From: Isoetes taiwanensis
Taxonomy: Eukaryota; Streptophyta; Lycopodiopsida; Isoetales; Isoetaceae
Direction: 5' to 3'
Assembly: GCA_021234155.1 (NCBI GenBank)
Contig: JAJEKV010000124.1
Location: 2,003,094 to 2,067,093, forward strand
DNA: 64,000 bases
The notes under the pieces are model-generated. The model ran no database searches and had not been told where the DNA came from. It saw only the letters and a list, made by a program, of their open reading frames with translations. Made by a program: the position numbers and the translations under genes. Of the stretch, positions 30,667-43,208 are shown piece after piece (positions within the stretch are counted from its first letter, which is position 1; every line of letters starts with the position of its first letter).

Positions 30667-30977
30667 TCACTTATAGAATCCCATGTATCAACGGTCGAGA
30701 TTAATGCTAAAACGGACGGCTTGGATTGTGATCCAAGTCCTATCATTTTATTGGTTGTTCAAATTAACGGGCCTGTTCCCTTGCCGCCTCCACCGCCTTG
30801 ACTGCCTATTCCGGAATGCTCCAGCTATGGCGATTGTGCACCGTCTGCTTTATCGACCTCATCGATCTGCTTCATCGACCACTTGCTTGCAGGTATTGTC
30901 GTTTCCGGCCTGAAGCTCAACGCGAAGTAGCAGAGCAGAGCAGGTACCGCGAAGCAGAGCAGTCTTGGTGCAGAGCT

Positions 30978-31105
30978 ATGGCCACAAAGATCGACAAGCC
31001 CCATTATGCATACACTGTGCTGTACGTTGGCGACGTGCAGAAATCCATAGAGTTTAAGAGCGAGCATTTGGGATACAAGTCAGAAGGTTGGATCACAGCC
31101 GGAGG
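30978..31105 (+). pseudogene. Glyoxalase/VOC family protein, first exon only
   Basis: ATG at 30,978 opens MATKIDKPHYAYTVLYVGDV, then QKSIEFKSEHLGYKSEGW and GGEL. This matches the first beta-alpha-beta of plant lactoylglutathione-lyase-like (VOC) proteins, where the family has FAYTVVYVKDV-KS-FY-AFGY and then WGELESG. Tyr of FY is replaced by Lys. A donor-like G|GTGAGC is at 31,105. No second exon with the metal-binding Glu or the C-terminal repeat was found up to 31,950, so this is a lone exon of a detoxification-type enzyme. Confidence 0.55.
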
Positions 31106-31199
31106 TGAGCTAGATTTGAAGTTAGTTACAGAGTTTTTGCTTTGGATTGAAATGAAATGCTTTGTAAAATATGCAGGTCGACAGAGCTAGAAACTGGTT

Positions 31200-31955
31200 G
31201 TGAGCCTTGTTGCTGGATCTATTGCAGCCTTAAGGTCTGTGCCTTTAGATCCGGTGGGGCTATTCCTCAGTTTGTTCCTTTATTTTTCCTTTTTATTTTT
31301 TTTCCTTTAGATCACTCATAACATCTTTCTACTTATTTAAAACAGGGACTTCGTTGTGTCGAAGCACTGCAGTGGAATTGAAGTGGCTCTGGCAGCGGCT
31401 ATGGCCACGCCTGTTTCTTGCATATTCCACCATTCTTCTTCTGTCGTTTTGTAACCATATCTCGCGGAAAGCAAAAGCACTGACAGAGGTAACTCTGCTA
31501 TGTTTTTTATTAATCTTTTCTTTGCTATTAACAGAGACTTGTTTTACTGTCAATTTCATGGATATCAGCTACAAAAATGCATGTGGCTGTGTTTAGCTTG
31601 CAAAGATGCAGAAAAGGGCAGCTAGGCAATATCAAGAATTCAAAAATATGCTTCTTGAATTCAAAATATGTTTCTTGTTACTGTTTCTTTCATTCAATAA
31701 TAACAAGGATGGTCATATTATCTTTCTCAATGCCTTTGTTTTACTATCAATAATTCAAAATATACCTTTGTTTACAATCAAGGATTCGAAACATTCAAAA
31801 TATAAAGGGAATCCCCAAACTTACGAAGTTGTTTAACAAATAAAAAATGAATGTATTGACTATTGAATAAGAGCTAAATAGCAACAAATATAATCCCCAA
31901 ACATAATAAAGGGAATAGGTCTGGTTGCTTGAAGGAAACAACGTTAGTAAATTAA
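31200..31955. other. AT-rich region, no gene
   Basis: T-rich segments and short open frames with no recognisable domain. A stretch near 31,375-31,490 ends in ACAGAGG|TAACTC and might be an exon remnant, but nothing supports it. Confidence 0.4.
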
Positions 31956-31959
31956 AAAA

Positions 31960-32500
31960 AGCATGTATCTTTTTTAAAGAAACTACATAAGAAATTTAAA
32001 GTAACAACATTAGGTTCCTTAAAAGCATGTATGTTTTTGAAGGAAACAATGCTAGGTTGCTTAAAAATAACATATAGAAACCAAATTCTCATAAGAAAAC
32101 CACACAAGTTTTCTACCTGTAATTACTTAAAAACAACACCTATCTACATGTGGATATTTTGCTAAAACCACGTATTATTATATAGTAAAAACAACACTTG
32201 AAAACAACTACTATCCACGTGGATATTTTGTTAAATCACATGTTGATTTTTTTGAAAAACAACACTTAAAAACAACTCCTATTTTCAAAAACCATGTGTG
32301 GATATTCTGTAAAACCACATGTTGGTTTTTTAGTAAAAATAAAAAAACAACAGCTAAAAACAATGCATTGATTTTTTTCAAAAGCTGTCAATTTTCTATG
32401 CATAGACTTTTTTATTAAAAAACTACATGTTGTTTCTAGCATTTTCGGAACAATTATATGGGTGGTCTTCAGGTATTGTTTTTTGGTAAAAAATACAGCA
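31960..32500. repeat. A-rich repeats with AAAACAACAC and CCACGTGGATATTTTG words
   Basis: Words AAAACAACACCTAT, TGTGGATATTTTG and TAAAACCACGT recur every 60-70 bp at 32,130, 32,190, 32,260 and 32,290. No coding. Possibly related in inverted sense to 21,880-22,190. Confidence 0.5.
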
Positions 32501-32739
32501 TAGAACTACACGTAGAGCCTAATTTGGGGTTAGTGTGATGGAAAAGGGCAAAAGTTGTTGTTTCCCTTTTTGCCTTTTTAAAGGGAAAGGCAAAAGGTGT
32601 TGTTTTCCTTTTTGCCTTTTTTAAACATAGCTAAAAGGATTTGTGTTTTTTGAACCTAGCTATTGGGAAAAGGGCAAAGTGGTGTTTTCGGCCTTTTGTA
32701 AAGAAACATACCGCCTTTTACGTGCCACTTGGAGGTGCA

Positions 32740-33620
32740 AAAAAAAGGGCATGGTAAAAAGGAGAAGAGTGACAGGGTAAGGAAAGGGAAAAAGGGAAGG
32801 AAACAATGACATGGAAAATAAAAAAAGGAAAAAGAAAAGTAAAGGAAAAAAAGTTATGGGAAAAGGGAAGGGAAATGGACACCGGGAAAGGGGAAGAGAA
32901 AAGGATGGAGCGAGGTAAAAAAGGGAAGCCCGGGAAAGGGGAAGAGAAAATGATGGAGAGAGGCAAAAAAGGGAAGGGAAGAAGGGGGACATGAAAAGAA
33001 TGAGGAAGGAAGGGAAAAAGGGGAACAGGACTAGGACGGAGAGAAGGGTCTGAAAAATGGCATGGGAATATAGAAAGGCAAAGGCAAAAGAAAAGGAGAG
33101 GGGAGAAGGGTGAAATGGAATCTAGAAAAAAGGGGACAAGGAAAAGGAAAGAGAGAAATGGGAAAAGGGAAGAGGAAAGAGCACGAGGAAGAGGGAATCG
33201 GAAAAAGAGAAGGGGGAAAGGGCACGGAGAAAAGGGGAGGAAAGAAAAGGTAAAGAAAGAGGAAAAGGGAAGCAGAAAAGAGAATGGGAAAAGGGAAGAA
33301 AAAGAAGGGGGGAGGGGGGAAAGGATGTGGAAAAGAGGAAAAGGGATGCATGGAAAAAGGCATGGGAAAGGGAAAAGTCAAAAGGAAATGAAGGGGGGAA
33401 GTGGGGGGAAGAAAGGGAAAAAGTGCACGCCAAAATAGGAGGAGGAAAAGGGTGGGGAAAGGAGGGAAAAGGGAAAGAAAAAAGATCATCAAGAAAAAGG
33501 AATGTGAAAAGGAAAAAAAGGGAAAGAAGAAAAGGAAATTAAGAGAAAAAAAGAAAAAAGAAAAAGAAAATAGGGAAAAGAAGAAAAAGGAAGAAGAAAA
33601 AAGGGTGAAAGTGGGGTAGA
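32740..33620. repeat. Purine-only block 2 (G/A on plus strand)
   Basis: Nearly 900 bp of GGAAAAGGGAAGAGGAAA-like sequence on the plus strand. It resembles the 7.76-8.82 kb block in composition, including the recurring word GGGCATGG. The preceding 32,530-32,740 has mirrored GGCAAAAGGTGTTGTTTTCC and AAAAGGCAAAAAGG words. Reading frames in it are composition artefacts. Confidence 0.85.
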
Positions 33621-33779
33621 GCAACTAGCAGAGGGAAAGAGAAATGGCGTCGATTACTTTAACAACGGAGTACTTGCAGGTCAAATAATAAATAATATTT
33701 ATTTTTGTACTCAATTACATAAAAGAGTTTTAAATGTCAAGAACATCCTTAGCAGGAAGTTATTCATTATACTCTTCTA

Positions 33780-33960
33780 GGACAATCAATTTAACTGTCT
33801 TGTCAGGTGGACCTTCATCTTTATCTCTATCTGAATCAACCTTCTCCCTTCACCTTTCTAATCATCTTCTGGGAGAAGATCGACGTACTCTGCATCATCA
33901 TTCGTGTAACGGTTGACAATTCTGTAAGCTTTTGCAAAACCGCATAACTGCAGGACACAA
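33780..33960 (-). pseudogene. Unrecognised C-terminal coding remnant
   Basis: The minus strand reads GFAKAYRIVNRYTNDDAEYV, then DLLPEDD and a stop. After a frame change it reads DSDRDKDEGPPDKTVKLIVL, EEYNE and stop. Acidic tail and codon pattern look like a real protein end. Family not recognised; broken by one stop and one indel. It sits next to the purine block. Confidence 0.35.
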
Positions 33961-34199
33961 GAAAACATTGCTCAAGTCCAATCTAGCTAGACACAGGCAC
34001 AATTGTGAGAGACTAGCAAATATTGCTCAATTCTAATGCATCTTTTGAAATTATAACTCTACCAATGTGGAGCATCTCTCAACATTTCCTGTAATATTTA
34101 TTTTTAACTTGTAAAAAAGTTAATAAAATTACAAATTTAGTCATTTCTATTGCCATACGAAGAGAAGAGCATGGGCAAGAGGTTTTAAGAAAATGACAT

Positions 34200-35440
34200 T
34201 GCCTATGAAGTCATAAGCAACTGGCATAAAAAATGGTTCCTTGTCGTCATAGACAAGAAAATTATGCAACAGATTTAGGAGAATAATTCGTCTCATAGGC
34301 AGGACACAATGAAATTATTCTTTGTCTATGCCGTCATAAAAAATCTATAATCTATAATGCATACAATCATACGCAGTCTATGATCTGTAATCTATGCCAT
34401 CACAATCAAAGGAAAAAAACTTCAAAGAAAGTATTGCTTGCCTATGCCGTCATAGGCAATCTATAATCATTGTCTATGAATGCATAGCTAGAAGCTAACA
34501 AACAATTATTGCATATCTATGGCTGCATTGCCCAGAGCAAAAAATGAAGATTAGAAGATGAACTTAAGCAAGAAATCCTGGGATTGAGGAGAAATATGCC
34601 AAAAAAAAAAAAAAGCGATGAACAAAACTACATAATGCAATGCTAAAAATCCAACAAAAAGAACATTGAAAAACTCAAGATTTGCTAATATTGGCATCTA
34701 AAGATAGATATCAAACAAATTTTACACAAATAGAACTCAAATTTTGTACCTATTTCTTGGAATTCTTTGTAATTCTCTTTGGCTATTACTCCTTCAAAAT
34801 ATTTGCAGATTCGAGACAACCAGCATGCTCCTTAGTGCAGTAAGCTGCTCTGTCAAATTCAACCAAATATGACAGATATAACAGTTGTAAGACAGAAATA
34901 AAAAAGCTTAAGATTAAATACAGGACTGTTTGAAATTTTCATGGTGCCTTAGCATCAGGGCTGAAGCGAATCTCAGAGATTTGCAAAGATTTACCTAAAT
35001 CGAATCTGGCTGACACCTAAGCACTGGATTTTTATGGCGCTGAGACAAATCTGGGATGAGTTGAATCTGGGCTGAGCCAAATATTAGAGCCAAAGATCAG
35101 AGCCGAATCTGGGCAAGGGCGCTGCCGGATTTTCGATCACTGCCATCCAAAAACATCCGTTGTCTATGCCGTCATAGGCTCAAAATTTGTTTTGCTTATG
35201 CTGTCATAAGCTTAGGGTTTTCTTCAAATTTTATTTATTTTTTTTATTTTTTTTAAATCTATGATATCGTAGCCACTTTGTTTTTTTTTAAAACCACTTT
35301 GTCTATGATATCATAGGCAAAAGCTTTTGAAAATTTTGTCTTTGCCTATACCGTCATGGGCATGCCCTTTTTTTTGTTCTTTTCTTTTTTTTTCTCGTTT
35401 TTTGAAATTGGTCTTTGCCTATGCAGTCATAGGCAGAGTG
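34200..35440. repeat. Cluster of short interspersed palindromes (GCCTATG..CATAGGC)
   Basis: At least nine imperfect palindromes of the form GCCTATGCCGTCATAGGC occur: near 34,200, 34,324, 34,440, 34,474, 35,162, 35,197, 35,260, 35,318, 35,341 and 35,417. The central GCCGTC is often kept while stems vary (ATAAGC, ATCGTAG, CATGGGC). Spacing is irregular, and the intervals contain only A/T-rich sequence or short open pieces. There is no gene. Confidence 0.75.
34790..34866 (-). pseudogene. Possible terminal exon, unrecognised
   Basis: Minus-strand frame VEFDRAAYCTKEHAGCLESA, then NILKE and TAA. Twenty-five codons of plausible coding composition inside the palindrome cluster. No family assigned. 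Confidence 0.2.
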
Positions 35441-35899
35441 CTTTCTAAAAATCGTCTTGGTGCCACCATATGCATGTCCCTTCACTTTATTCCCTTTCCT
35501 TATTGCTTTTATGGAGAAAAAAACGGGGTCTTTGCCTACGCGATCAATATGTATAAGATATCTTATGTCTTCACGTTTTAATGCAATTGTTGCCCCCCGG
35601 AGCATTGTTGAGCTGGCTTTATCTGCACCAGTCACCAACACTGTATAACATGCAGACCATATACCCCATTAAAAGTAAAGAAAAAGTGCAACAACAGTTT
35701 TTAAATGTCCTGGTTGCTACTTATGTACATCTTGCTGAGCTTTGTACTTTAAATATTTTTGTCTAATCAAGGTGCTATGCAAGCCTAGGGTCGTGTTAAT
35801 TTTATTGTACCAATGACATATTTGAGAATCTTATATACGCTTTTTTGTACTGATGTATTTAGATTAATGTCATCATGCCTTTCTTATATCATGTGTATA

Positions 35900-36185
35900 C
35901 TCTATTTCAGTTTATCTAGTTTTCCGAAAGAAGCAAAATGTGTTAAGATAATTTTAGTAAATATATCCTCAAAACAGAGATTGTATTTTAAAATATGTCA
36001 ATTTTCTTCTTTTGACCCCCTCAAAATGGCACCACTCTCCTAGAAAATAGGGCATTTTTTAATGTTTGAGGCCAAAACTAGCATAATTTTAGGGAATTTT
36101 AGAGAATATTCTTTTATTAGTGCAATTGCAGGTCATTAGTGCATTTGCTAGGTCACCTTGTTAAGGCAGTTGTTGGGCTATAAGG
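35900..36185 (+). repeat. Diverged copy of the Helitron-like tail at 15.7-15.84 kb
   Basis: The end matches 15,771-15,835: TGCAATTGCAGGTCATTAGT, GCATTTG and GTCACCTTGTT. Here the sequence continues GGGCTATAAGG without the hairpin and CTAG, so the terminus has decayed or been lost. Confidence 0.5.
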
Positions 36186-37980
36186 TGGTTGTGGTCATTG
36201 CTATGTTGTAATACTTAGTCTTCTTTTTAGGATGATCATTCAAACTTATGGATTGCATCAATATGGTGCAATTAACAATTGTGGTGCAGGAACACTTAGA
36301 TCGAACACTTAGACCAAAATGCACGTGAAGAGAAGTCACCCTAATAAAAGGAAGTGCCTACACACGAAATCAATTTGGTGCAGCTTTTTCAATTGTGGCA
36401 TCTCAACACTTAGACCAAGTGCATGTAACCACAATAAAACATGGTACTAAACTGTTCTGAGACTAACCAAAATGATCTTAGATGGTTATATATGTTAGCT
36501 AAGGCTAGTAAAGTAATGCGCTAAGTAAGAAGCGTATAACCTCTTAAGGGGAGAGAATAGATATGACGTTGTGTACAATGTCATTGAAGGGGTGCAGGAC
36601 CATTTTCTCTTCGAAGAAAGTGGGAGGGCTCAATCTTATGATTGAACGTACTTGCATCGAATTGACTGACCCGTAGAATAGAGTTCACTCCGGCAATGGC
36701 CGAAGCAAATAGAGCATAAGATAGATAGATAGATAGCTCAGGAGGCCTTCAACGTGCGAGACTGACGTGATAGCTAGCTACACCAATGAAGTGGAGCAAA
36801 AGTATGGGAGCAAAGCAACGACCAAGTCATCTCCAAAATTACTCGACGCCGGCTCAATGGGTGGATGTGTTCTAGCCTTAGGTAAGGTGTGCGCATGTAT
36901 TATAAGCTTTAATGTGTCTTATTGATAAGTTAAATATAGATCCTAATAACTGCATAGAAATTGTTGTACGTATATGTATCATAGGGAAATAAGTTAAATA
37001 ACAACGATAATATGAGGTAGCATGTTAATTAATCCTTCGTAAGGATGCAATTCCTTCCAAGGATAGCTATATGACCTCGGGGTCCTTGTAAATATAAATA
37101 GAAAATAGAATTCAGATATACTTAAGTGCACCTTAGAGATATACTTCCAAGGGTAATGCAGGACTCAAGGAAGAGAATAAGAAGCACATCTAATTCTTGT
37201 GTATGATAATTAAAAACCTTGTCTATGATACAATAGGTCTAAATCAGGGTTATTGTTTAAATAATCGCGATCTAAAAGTCGTTAAATATTGCAAAGCTTA
37301 GAGTAAATATAATTGTACTATCGGAAGTAATGTATCCGATACTATGTTAATGTTAATTCATAAATATTACCTTAGGGTAATTATGTTAATCACATGCATT
37401 AAAGGAGCCAGCAAAAAATCAGCTCAGGCATGTCGATTTGTGTTTAGATTAGTTTCATGTGTAGTTAAGATTAATCTACGCATGCAACCTATGCTTGGTA
37501 TGGATTGCATGCGTTGTTACCGATGATGAGACCACTACGGTGATCTCTAGGGCGTGGTGTAATGTCAATGTAGGCATGACCGCGTTTCCGCTTGGACGAG
37601 TGGAAGGTAGATTAGAAAGTCTACTGCCCCCACTAAGTAGACGACCTCGAGAAAGGAGGTCATTGAGAGATGCATTGATAGGAAAGGCACCTTTAGCCCC
37701 ATATATGCTTTGATAGGAGAAATCTATCCTTCACGCCCCATATACGGGAAGGATATCCTCCACGCTGGGCAACTAGAGGTGTAGGCATGGCGGCATATAG
37801 GCATATAGGCCTCCTCCGCCGCCATAATGGAAGATTCACCCTCTTCCTCTGGCGGGAGATTAGCCATGCATCCATGTAGATAGGTGGGGTGGTCACCATA
37901 TAACCAAAATTTTATTAATAATTAATAATAGGTAGTGTCGACCTGCAGGCCAATAGAGCGCTCCGGAGGGCAAGGAGGTC
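36186..37980. other. Intergenic sequence without recognisable gene
   Basis: Mixed composition, short open frames only. A (GATA)n-like run is at 36,722-36,740. Around 37,600-37,880 a GC-richer part holds short inverted words (CCCCATATA and TATAGGG-like). It may be the internal remains of a non-coding retroelement preceding the LTR-like repeat at 38,703, but no PBS, PPT or protein motif was found. Confidence 0.3.
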
Positions 37981-37984
37981 GAAC

Positions 37985-38540
37985 TACGAAGGCTTGCAAC
38001 ACAAATTTTGTTATAATGTGTTGCAAGGGATGAAGAGTACCTTAGAAGTGTAAATTTTGTATGAAATTGATAAACTTTGATAAACTTAAATGTTGTATTA
38101 AGTAAGGTTAATAATTACCTTGCGTGGATTAAGTTATGAAGTGATAAATTAATTGGATAATGAAATAGTACAGTAATGTCTTAAACATTACCTTAGAGTA
38201 ATTCTAATAATTAAGATAGTAAGTATGTAATTATAGATATTGTAAAATTAATGCAGGATTTTAAGGTGCGAAGACTTGCAACACAAATTTTGTTGGAATG
38301 TGTTGCAAGGAACGAAGAGTACCTTAAATAATAATTGTATATGAAAGTGTTAAATTGTGATAACTAAATGTTGTGATAATGGAAACTAATAAGTACCTTG
38401 TTTTAATAGAAGTTACGAATTGACAAGTTATGTGATAATGTAATGGCGTAATAATGATTTAAAAATATTACCTTAAGGTAATCTTAATAAATGTGTAAGT
38501 ATTATAGCAGTATATCGTATGCATCAGGTTGATTGCAGGT
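37985..38540. repeat. About 280-bp tandem repeat, two copies, with 10-bp perfect palindrome arms
   Basis: Both copies start with TTGCAACACAAATTTTGTT, then TGTGTTGCAAGG (37,996 and 38,276). TTGCAACACA and TGTGTTGCAA pair perfectly. Then follow GAAGAGTACCTTA and an AT-rich tail with TGTTGTGATAA or TGTTGTATTAA. Divergence is high (many indels in the tail). Non-coding. Confidence 0.7.
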
Positions 38541-38702
38541 TAGGAAGATTCCAAGGTGGGGGAAACCCACGATCTTTGCGGACGACATCATTTCAAGGTG
38601 GGGAGAATGTGGCGTTCGGCCGCGCGATAATCACGATCCCGGGCGTATCTTTATCTTTGCCTCGCCACGCGTATCGCCACTCCGACGCGGTACGTCGCCG
38701 AA

Positions 38703-40271
38703 TGCAGTAGCCAGTGGGTAGCCCCTAGGGGCAACTTGCAAGGAGTGTGCATTTATTAATGTGCACATTTAACCATGTGCACATTTATCTAGGTGCACAT
38801 TTTCCCATGTGGACACTTTATGCCAAGTGGGCCATACCCAAGTGTGCAATTAATGTGCACATTTACCAATATGCACATTAATGTGGGCACACCTTTCCAT
38901 GTGGGCACATTTTGCCACCTAGCCATTAAAGGCAAGTGGGCCCATTCCCTAAAGGGGATAATTGGAAACCCTAGCCACCCCCATGTCTATTTAAGAGGGG
39001 AAACCCTAACTTGCCCATTTTTCGTTTCTAGGGTTTTAGAACTCTGTTTTGGCTGCCTCAAGAGCCAAAACCGCCTCCCAGACTCTGTCTGAGAGAACTG
39101 CATCGTTAGTTTTCCTTGATTCGAGCCTTTCAGCAGGATGGTTGAACTCGTGTCGAGGAGGAAACTCAAGGATCAGGTATTTAGGCAATTTAATAGCTTA
39201 AACCCTCTTTTAGTCATTGAATCAGTAGGTTTAGCCTATTAAATTGCCCATAGCAGCCTTCTAGATCTCTAGATACCAGACTCTAACTAAAGAACCTAAC
39301 TCTATGATATAGATTAGATCTTGTTCTTTAGTTCTTCTGTGATGTATATGGATGATGTATCTCTCCTCGAACTCCTTGTATTGGGAAGGGGTAGAGACCT
39401 AAAAGCTTGGTAGTAGATGCTCCTAGATTAGCCTCTCTAGCACCATATAGATTCGCCTGTGCACAAGAACCACACACAGGTTGTGGGTGAAGGGGCTTGA
39501 GGCGGCTAAGGAGGAGGTTCGTGTTCGACTCTTGAACGATCCCTCCGGTGTGTAAGGCCTCACGGGGATCATTGTGACTAGGTCTAATAGCTTGCCCTTC
39601 TGCGTGTGGGCAAGGCATGGGCTCCGACACTGTGGGGTGGTGGATATGACCTTCCAGTGAGTTCAAGTCTAATAAGGGCGGTGGCTCTCTAGTCACCTTG
39701 AGTCGACATGTAGATCTCCGGAGGGAGTGATCCCTACCGCCCCATCGGGCCGGGAGATGTAACCCAAGAGACGTAGCCCCTTTGGCTATGCACCCGGGCT
39801 ACGGTCGAGTCCCAACACTTTTCACCCTACTCACGCAAAGTGTGCACGGGGAGGGGCGGATGGAGTGGACAACCCTAAGCCATGTTCTTATGCCAGCCAA
39901 ATCCATTGCCATGAATTCTGTGCGCAATAACCTCTCGGAGACCCAAGCTTGTCAGTCCATCCCTGTGTCTGAGCCTTGGGTAGGATTCCCTATGTGATGT
40001 GCTGATCTTTGTCTATGCAGATATGTGGAGGACCATCCTTCGTGATGGTCATATGATGTTGATGTATGTACTACTGACATATATGTTTACGCTTCCGCAG
40101 CTAGGTAGGCCCTGAGGGAGACAGGGTAAAGGACCCCTTCATTCTTCCCACTGGAACTCTTCAAGATTGCAGTGATACGTGGAGGGCCCTATATTAGCAT
40201 GGAGCTGGTATGGGGGATGAACTCCTGTTTGTATACGGTGAGTGCACCGTATATGAGTAGGGGACGTCACA
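38703..40271 (+). mobile_element. LTR-like repeat, copy 1 (probable solo LTR)
   Basis: About 1.57 kb, related over its length to 58,428-59,913. It begins TGCAGTAGCCAGTGGGTAGC and ends GGGGACGTCACA. It contains a TATA-like TCTATTTAAG at 38,996 followed by GAAACCCTAA-rich leader and ATTGGGAAGGGGTAGAGACC. Later come GGGCAAGGCATGGGCTCCGA, CCAGCCAAATCCATTGCCAT and ACGCTTCCGCA. The TG...CA borders and the promoter-like site suit an LTR. I found no primer-binding site, gag-pol or clean target duplication, so solo LTR is inference. It abuts the LINE at 40,272. Confidence 0.6.
38996..39005 (+). promoter_or_regulatory. TATA-like box in LTR copy 1
   Basis: TCTATTTAAG followed by GC-poor leader with AAACCCTAA. 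The equivalent site in copy 2 is TCTATATAAG at 58,551. Confidence 0.45.
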
Positions 40272-42260
40272 AGAATCAGAAATGGTCTTGGCGGATTAAG
40301 GGAGCGTGATCAGAGTTTTTGAGGGAAAATGATCGAGTACATTGCTGAATAAGACTGAAAGGACAAAATTTTGAATAAGTAATCATGTGTATTTTTGAAA
40401 AAATAACTGCCTCTCCCACTACAAATTCGGTAGTTCCCACCACACGTAGCACCCAAAAATGTGGTGCTAAAATGCACGTTTTTGTTCCACTACAACATGC
40501 TTTCACCCTTGCATACAGGGCTTTCCAGCCTGCAGTGACCCGTAACCTGATGGATGCATCCCAGTGTGTGGTAGTAGAAAACTCAATGCCCAAATACTTA
40601 TAAGACCGAGCCACCTCCACTACACACTACACGCGTGAATGAGGGAAGGCGTGGGTGCGAGATGATGGGACCAGCAACACCCTTGTCTTGGCCAAGTTAA
40701 CTCTCATGTCGGAATTGGCGAGAAAAGTGTCCAAAGCATCCGGTGGCGTTGCATGTCCTCCAGGGGTATATCGCGGCAGGTCAACATCATCGGCATATAT
40801 GAGTTGCGGATTATGTGGTGCATCAATTGGCGCCTCCCGTGCTCAGCTAGCCATTCTTCTAGCTGGTCAATGTACAAGCCGAAGAGCGTCGGGGATAGAG
40901 GGCAGCTCAGGCGCACCCCAATGCTACTAACAACGGCTCCCCAAGCGGTGTGAGGAGACGACCGGAGCAAGCCTCATTATAGTGCGTATATAGCATTACG
41001 CAAGTCGACGGGGGTCCCTAGCCGCCTCAATCATCCCCACAACTTCTCCCGAGGCCTTTGTCAAAAAGCCTTTAAAATCCACAAAGCAATGCGATGATTC
41101 TGGCGTTGATTCCGGCTATCCTCTATGAGTGTTCGCAGAGTGAAGATATGGTCAATAGTAGAATGCGGGGCGGAAGCTTTAGCAATTGAGAGCCCGCACT
41201 TCTCCATCCTCGCCCCAAAGTGTCGGGCCGCTCAAGAATCCCTAAGCAACTTGGCAAAGACGAAACCCACCATAATGGTAACGATAGTTGGCTGGGCTAT
41301 GGGGGTCCCCTACTTTGTATATGGGCACAACTCTACCGGTAGTCCAGTCGGGGAAGCCTTCTTGCAATGCCCCTGTTGAAGAGTGTCGTGAGAACGGCAC
41401 CATTGGGGGCCCGCCCACTTGAGAAGCTCACCGCATACCATCCAAATCTGCTGCCTTCGGATTAGCGGCGTTGCCAGGCCCATTATGACATCCCTTTCGA
41501 ATCACCGATTAGCTAGGCCCGTTCATGGCGGTACCGGTGCCCGGCCTCCCATTGGGTCATACAGCCGCGTAAGTATCTCACCCATTGTTCCGGGTAATAT
41601 TTCCTCGTGGGCTGTGCGGGCTTACTCAAGACCTTTCTCCGAAGGTCCTAGGGTGGCGGTCTAGTAGACCAAACATCTCATAGCGAGTTCGCCTTAAGGT
41701 ACCCCGCTTTCTTGGTCTTGAGGAAGGAGCGGTATTGGACGGGACGGCTGGGCTAATGGTGGGTCCGGACTTGGCGGAGCCATCATTTCAGCTCCCGACA
41801 TTCGGGTGGGCGGGGAAGGTGGTTGCAGCCCCGTGGATCGCCGAGAGTGGCTCTCCCAAAGCATCCGCCCCCTACCCCTCGGCGGAGCCGGTTCACCGGG
41901 CCGCCCTTTGTTGAAGTGTGGGGAGTTGCAAAGACACTCCGCGGCTCATGCTCAAGCATCCTCGCATAGACCGCGCATGATCATAGTCCGCACACAATCG
42001 TGGGTACATGGGGTGTTGGGGCAATGGGTGCTTTCGGTTGGCCCCGCCAATCTATCCGCAAAACAGGGCTGATGGTCGAGTCTACTTCCTCGTCCGCCAC
42101 CGTCCCGACAGCAAGCGAGTGATCAAGTGTAGGCATTGCTCGTGCACAGCACGTAATCCACCACACCGTGCAGCCCCCCACAGTTCTCCACGCCTACAAG
42201 TGAAGCGGCCGGAGGGGCGGCCCACGTGCCGACCCATTCTGCGGTACTCATAAGGCATCC
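40272..42260 (-). pseudogene. LINE reverse transcriptase fragment, different family
   Basis: On the minus strand a decayed endonuclease-like end (42,000-42,200) is followed by RT motifs. These are SSIGVRLSCPLSPTLFGLYI (about 40,900), the catalytic YADDVDL (about 40,790) and the thumb-side YKYLGIEFSTTTHWDASIRL at 40,560-40,620. The usual RQGCPLSP has become RLSCPLSP. Several frames are needed. The 3' end is cut by the LTR-like repeat at 40,271. It differs in sequence from the LINE at 2.7-7.1 kb. Confidence 0.75.
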
Positions 42261-42413
42261 AAAAAAATATTGCCATAATTAACCACTACCAAACCACTAT
42301 AGTTATGGCCTTTAGTAAAAATTTTCAAGGTATATGTCGTTTAGTAATTTGTCATTGTTTGGTCCTTTATAAATTGTTTTACATACAACCAACATATAGT
42401 GGTGAGTTTCTAA

Positions 42414-42910
42414 GGGTACATTTGCACCCGTGGTTAAGATAAGTTAAAATATGGTTTTTAACTAAATTTACATTCGCACCGCTAGTTAAGTTAGCATATA
42501 GTTAAGAATTTAGTTAACTTTTTTTAACCAAAAACACTAACTAAACTTGACTTCGCACCTTGTTCAGTTAAGTTAGCGAAATTAACTAAAAGTTAACTAA
42601 ATTAAAAATTAGCACTAAAAGTTAAATGACCTCATAGAGGTCACTTTAAGTTTAGTTAAATGCGCTTATTATTTTTTATGCCTTTGGCTAACTTAACTAG
42701 ATATGTTCGAAAGCATTTAGTTAGCTAGTTAAATTATTTTTTAACTAAGTTTTTTAACTAAACGAGTGCGAAATGGTTTTTCGTTAAGTTAGCCTAACTA
42801 ATTTTTTTTTTAACTAGCTTTGGTGTGAAGGCAATCACCCGGTTAGTGTTAACTTAACTTAATGGTAAAAGTTAACTTAACTAAACTTAACCATGGGTGA
42901 GAATAGACCC
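42414..42910. mobile_element. Harbinger/Tourist-like MITE
   Basis: 497 bp. Ends GGGTACATTTGCACCCGTGG and inverted CCATGGGTGAGAATAGACCC. Flanked by TAA at 42,411-42,413 and 42,911-42,913. GGG-starting inverted ends with a 3-bp TAA/TTA duplication fit PIF/Harbinger. The interior is full of TTAACTAA words in both orientations. No ORF. Confidence 0.85.
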
Positions 42911-43208
42911 TAAGCATCTCTGATTGAGGCTTTGGGCTTCATAATAGTTTGGCTCCTTTCTACTTTGTTTACCTTTCAATTTAAGTTCCATCCTTTGTAT
43001 CCTTTCACAATTTGTATCAAAGATTACATCACTATTTAGTATTGCTGCTATAGGAGCCCCATTTGTTGCACCAGTATTACTACTGATGGTTTTGCCAGGA
43101 ATGCTATGATGATATTAGCACTAATTATGTAATGCCAATGGCTGAATCACTGGTTGTGTTGTGAAACGGTAGATCACCATTAGTATCAACTATAACATCA
43201 TTTATTGT

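Noticed and set aside
40272-42260. Several plus-strand frames of 70-90 codons opposite the second LINE
   Set aside because: RT motifs are on the minus strand only; plus frames are shadows.
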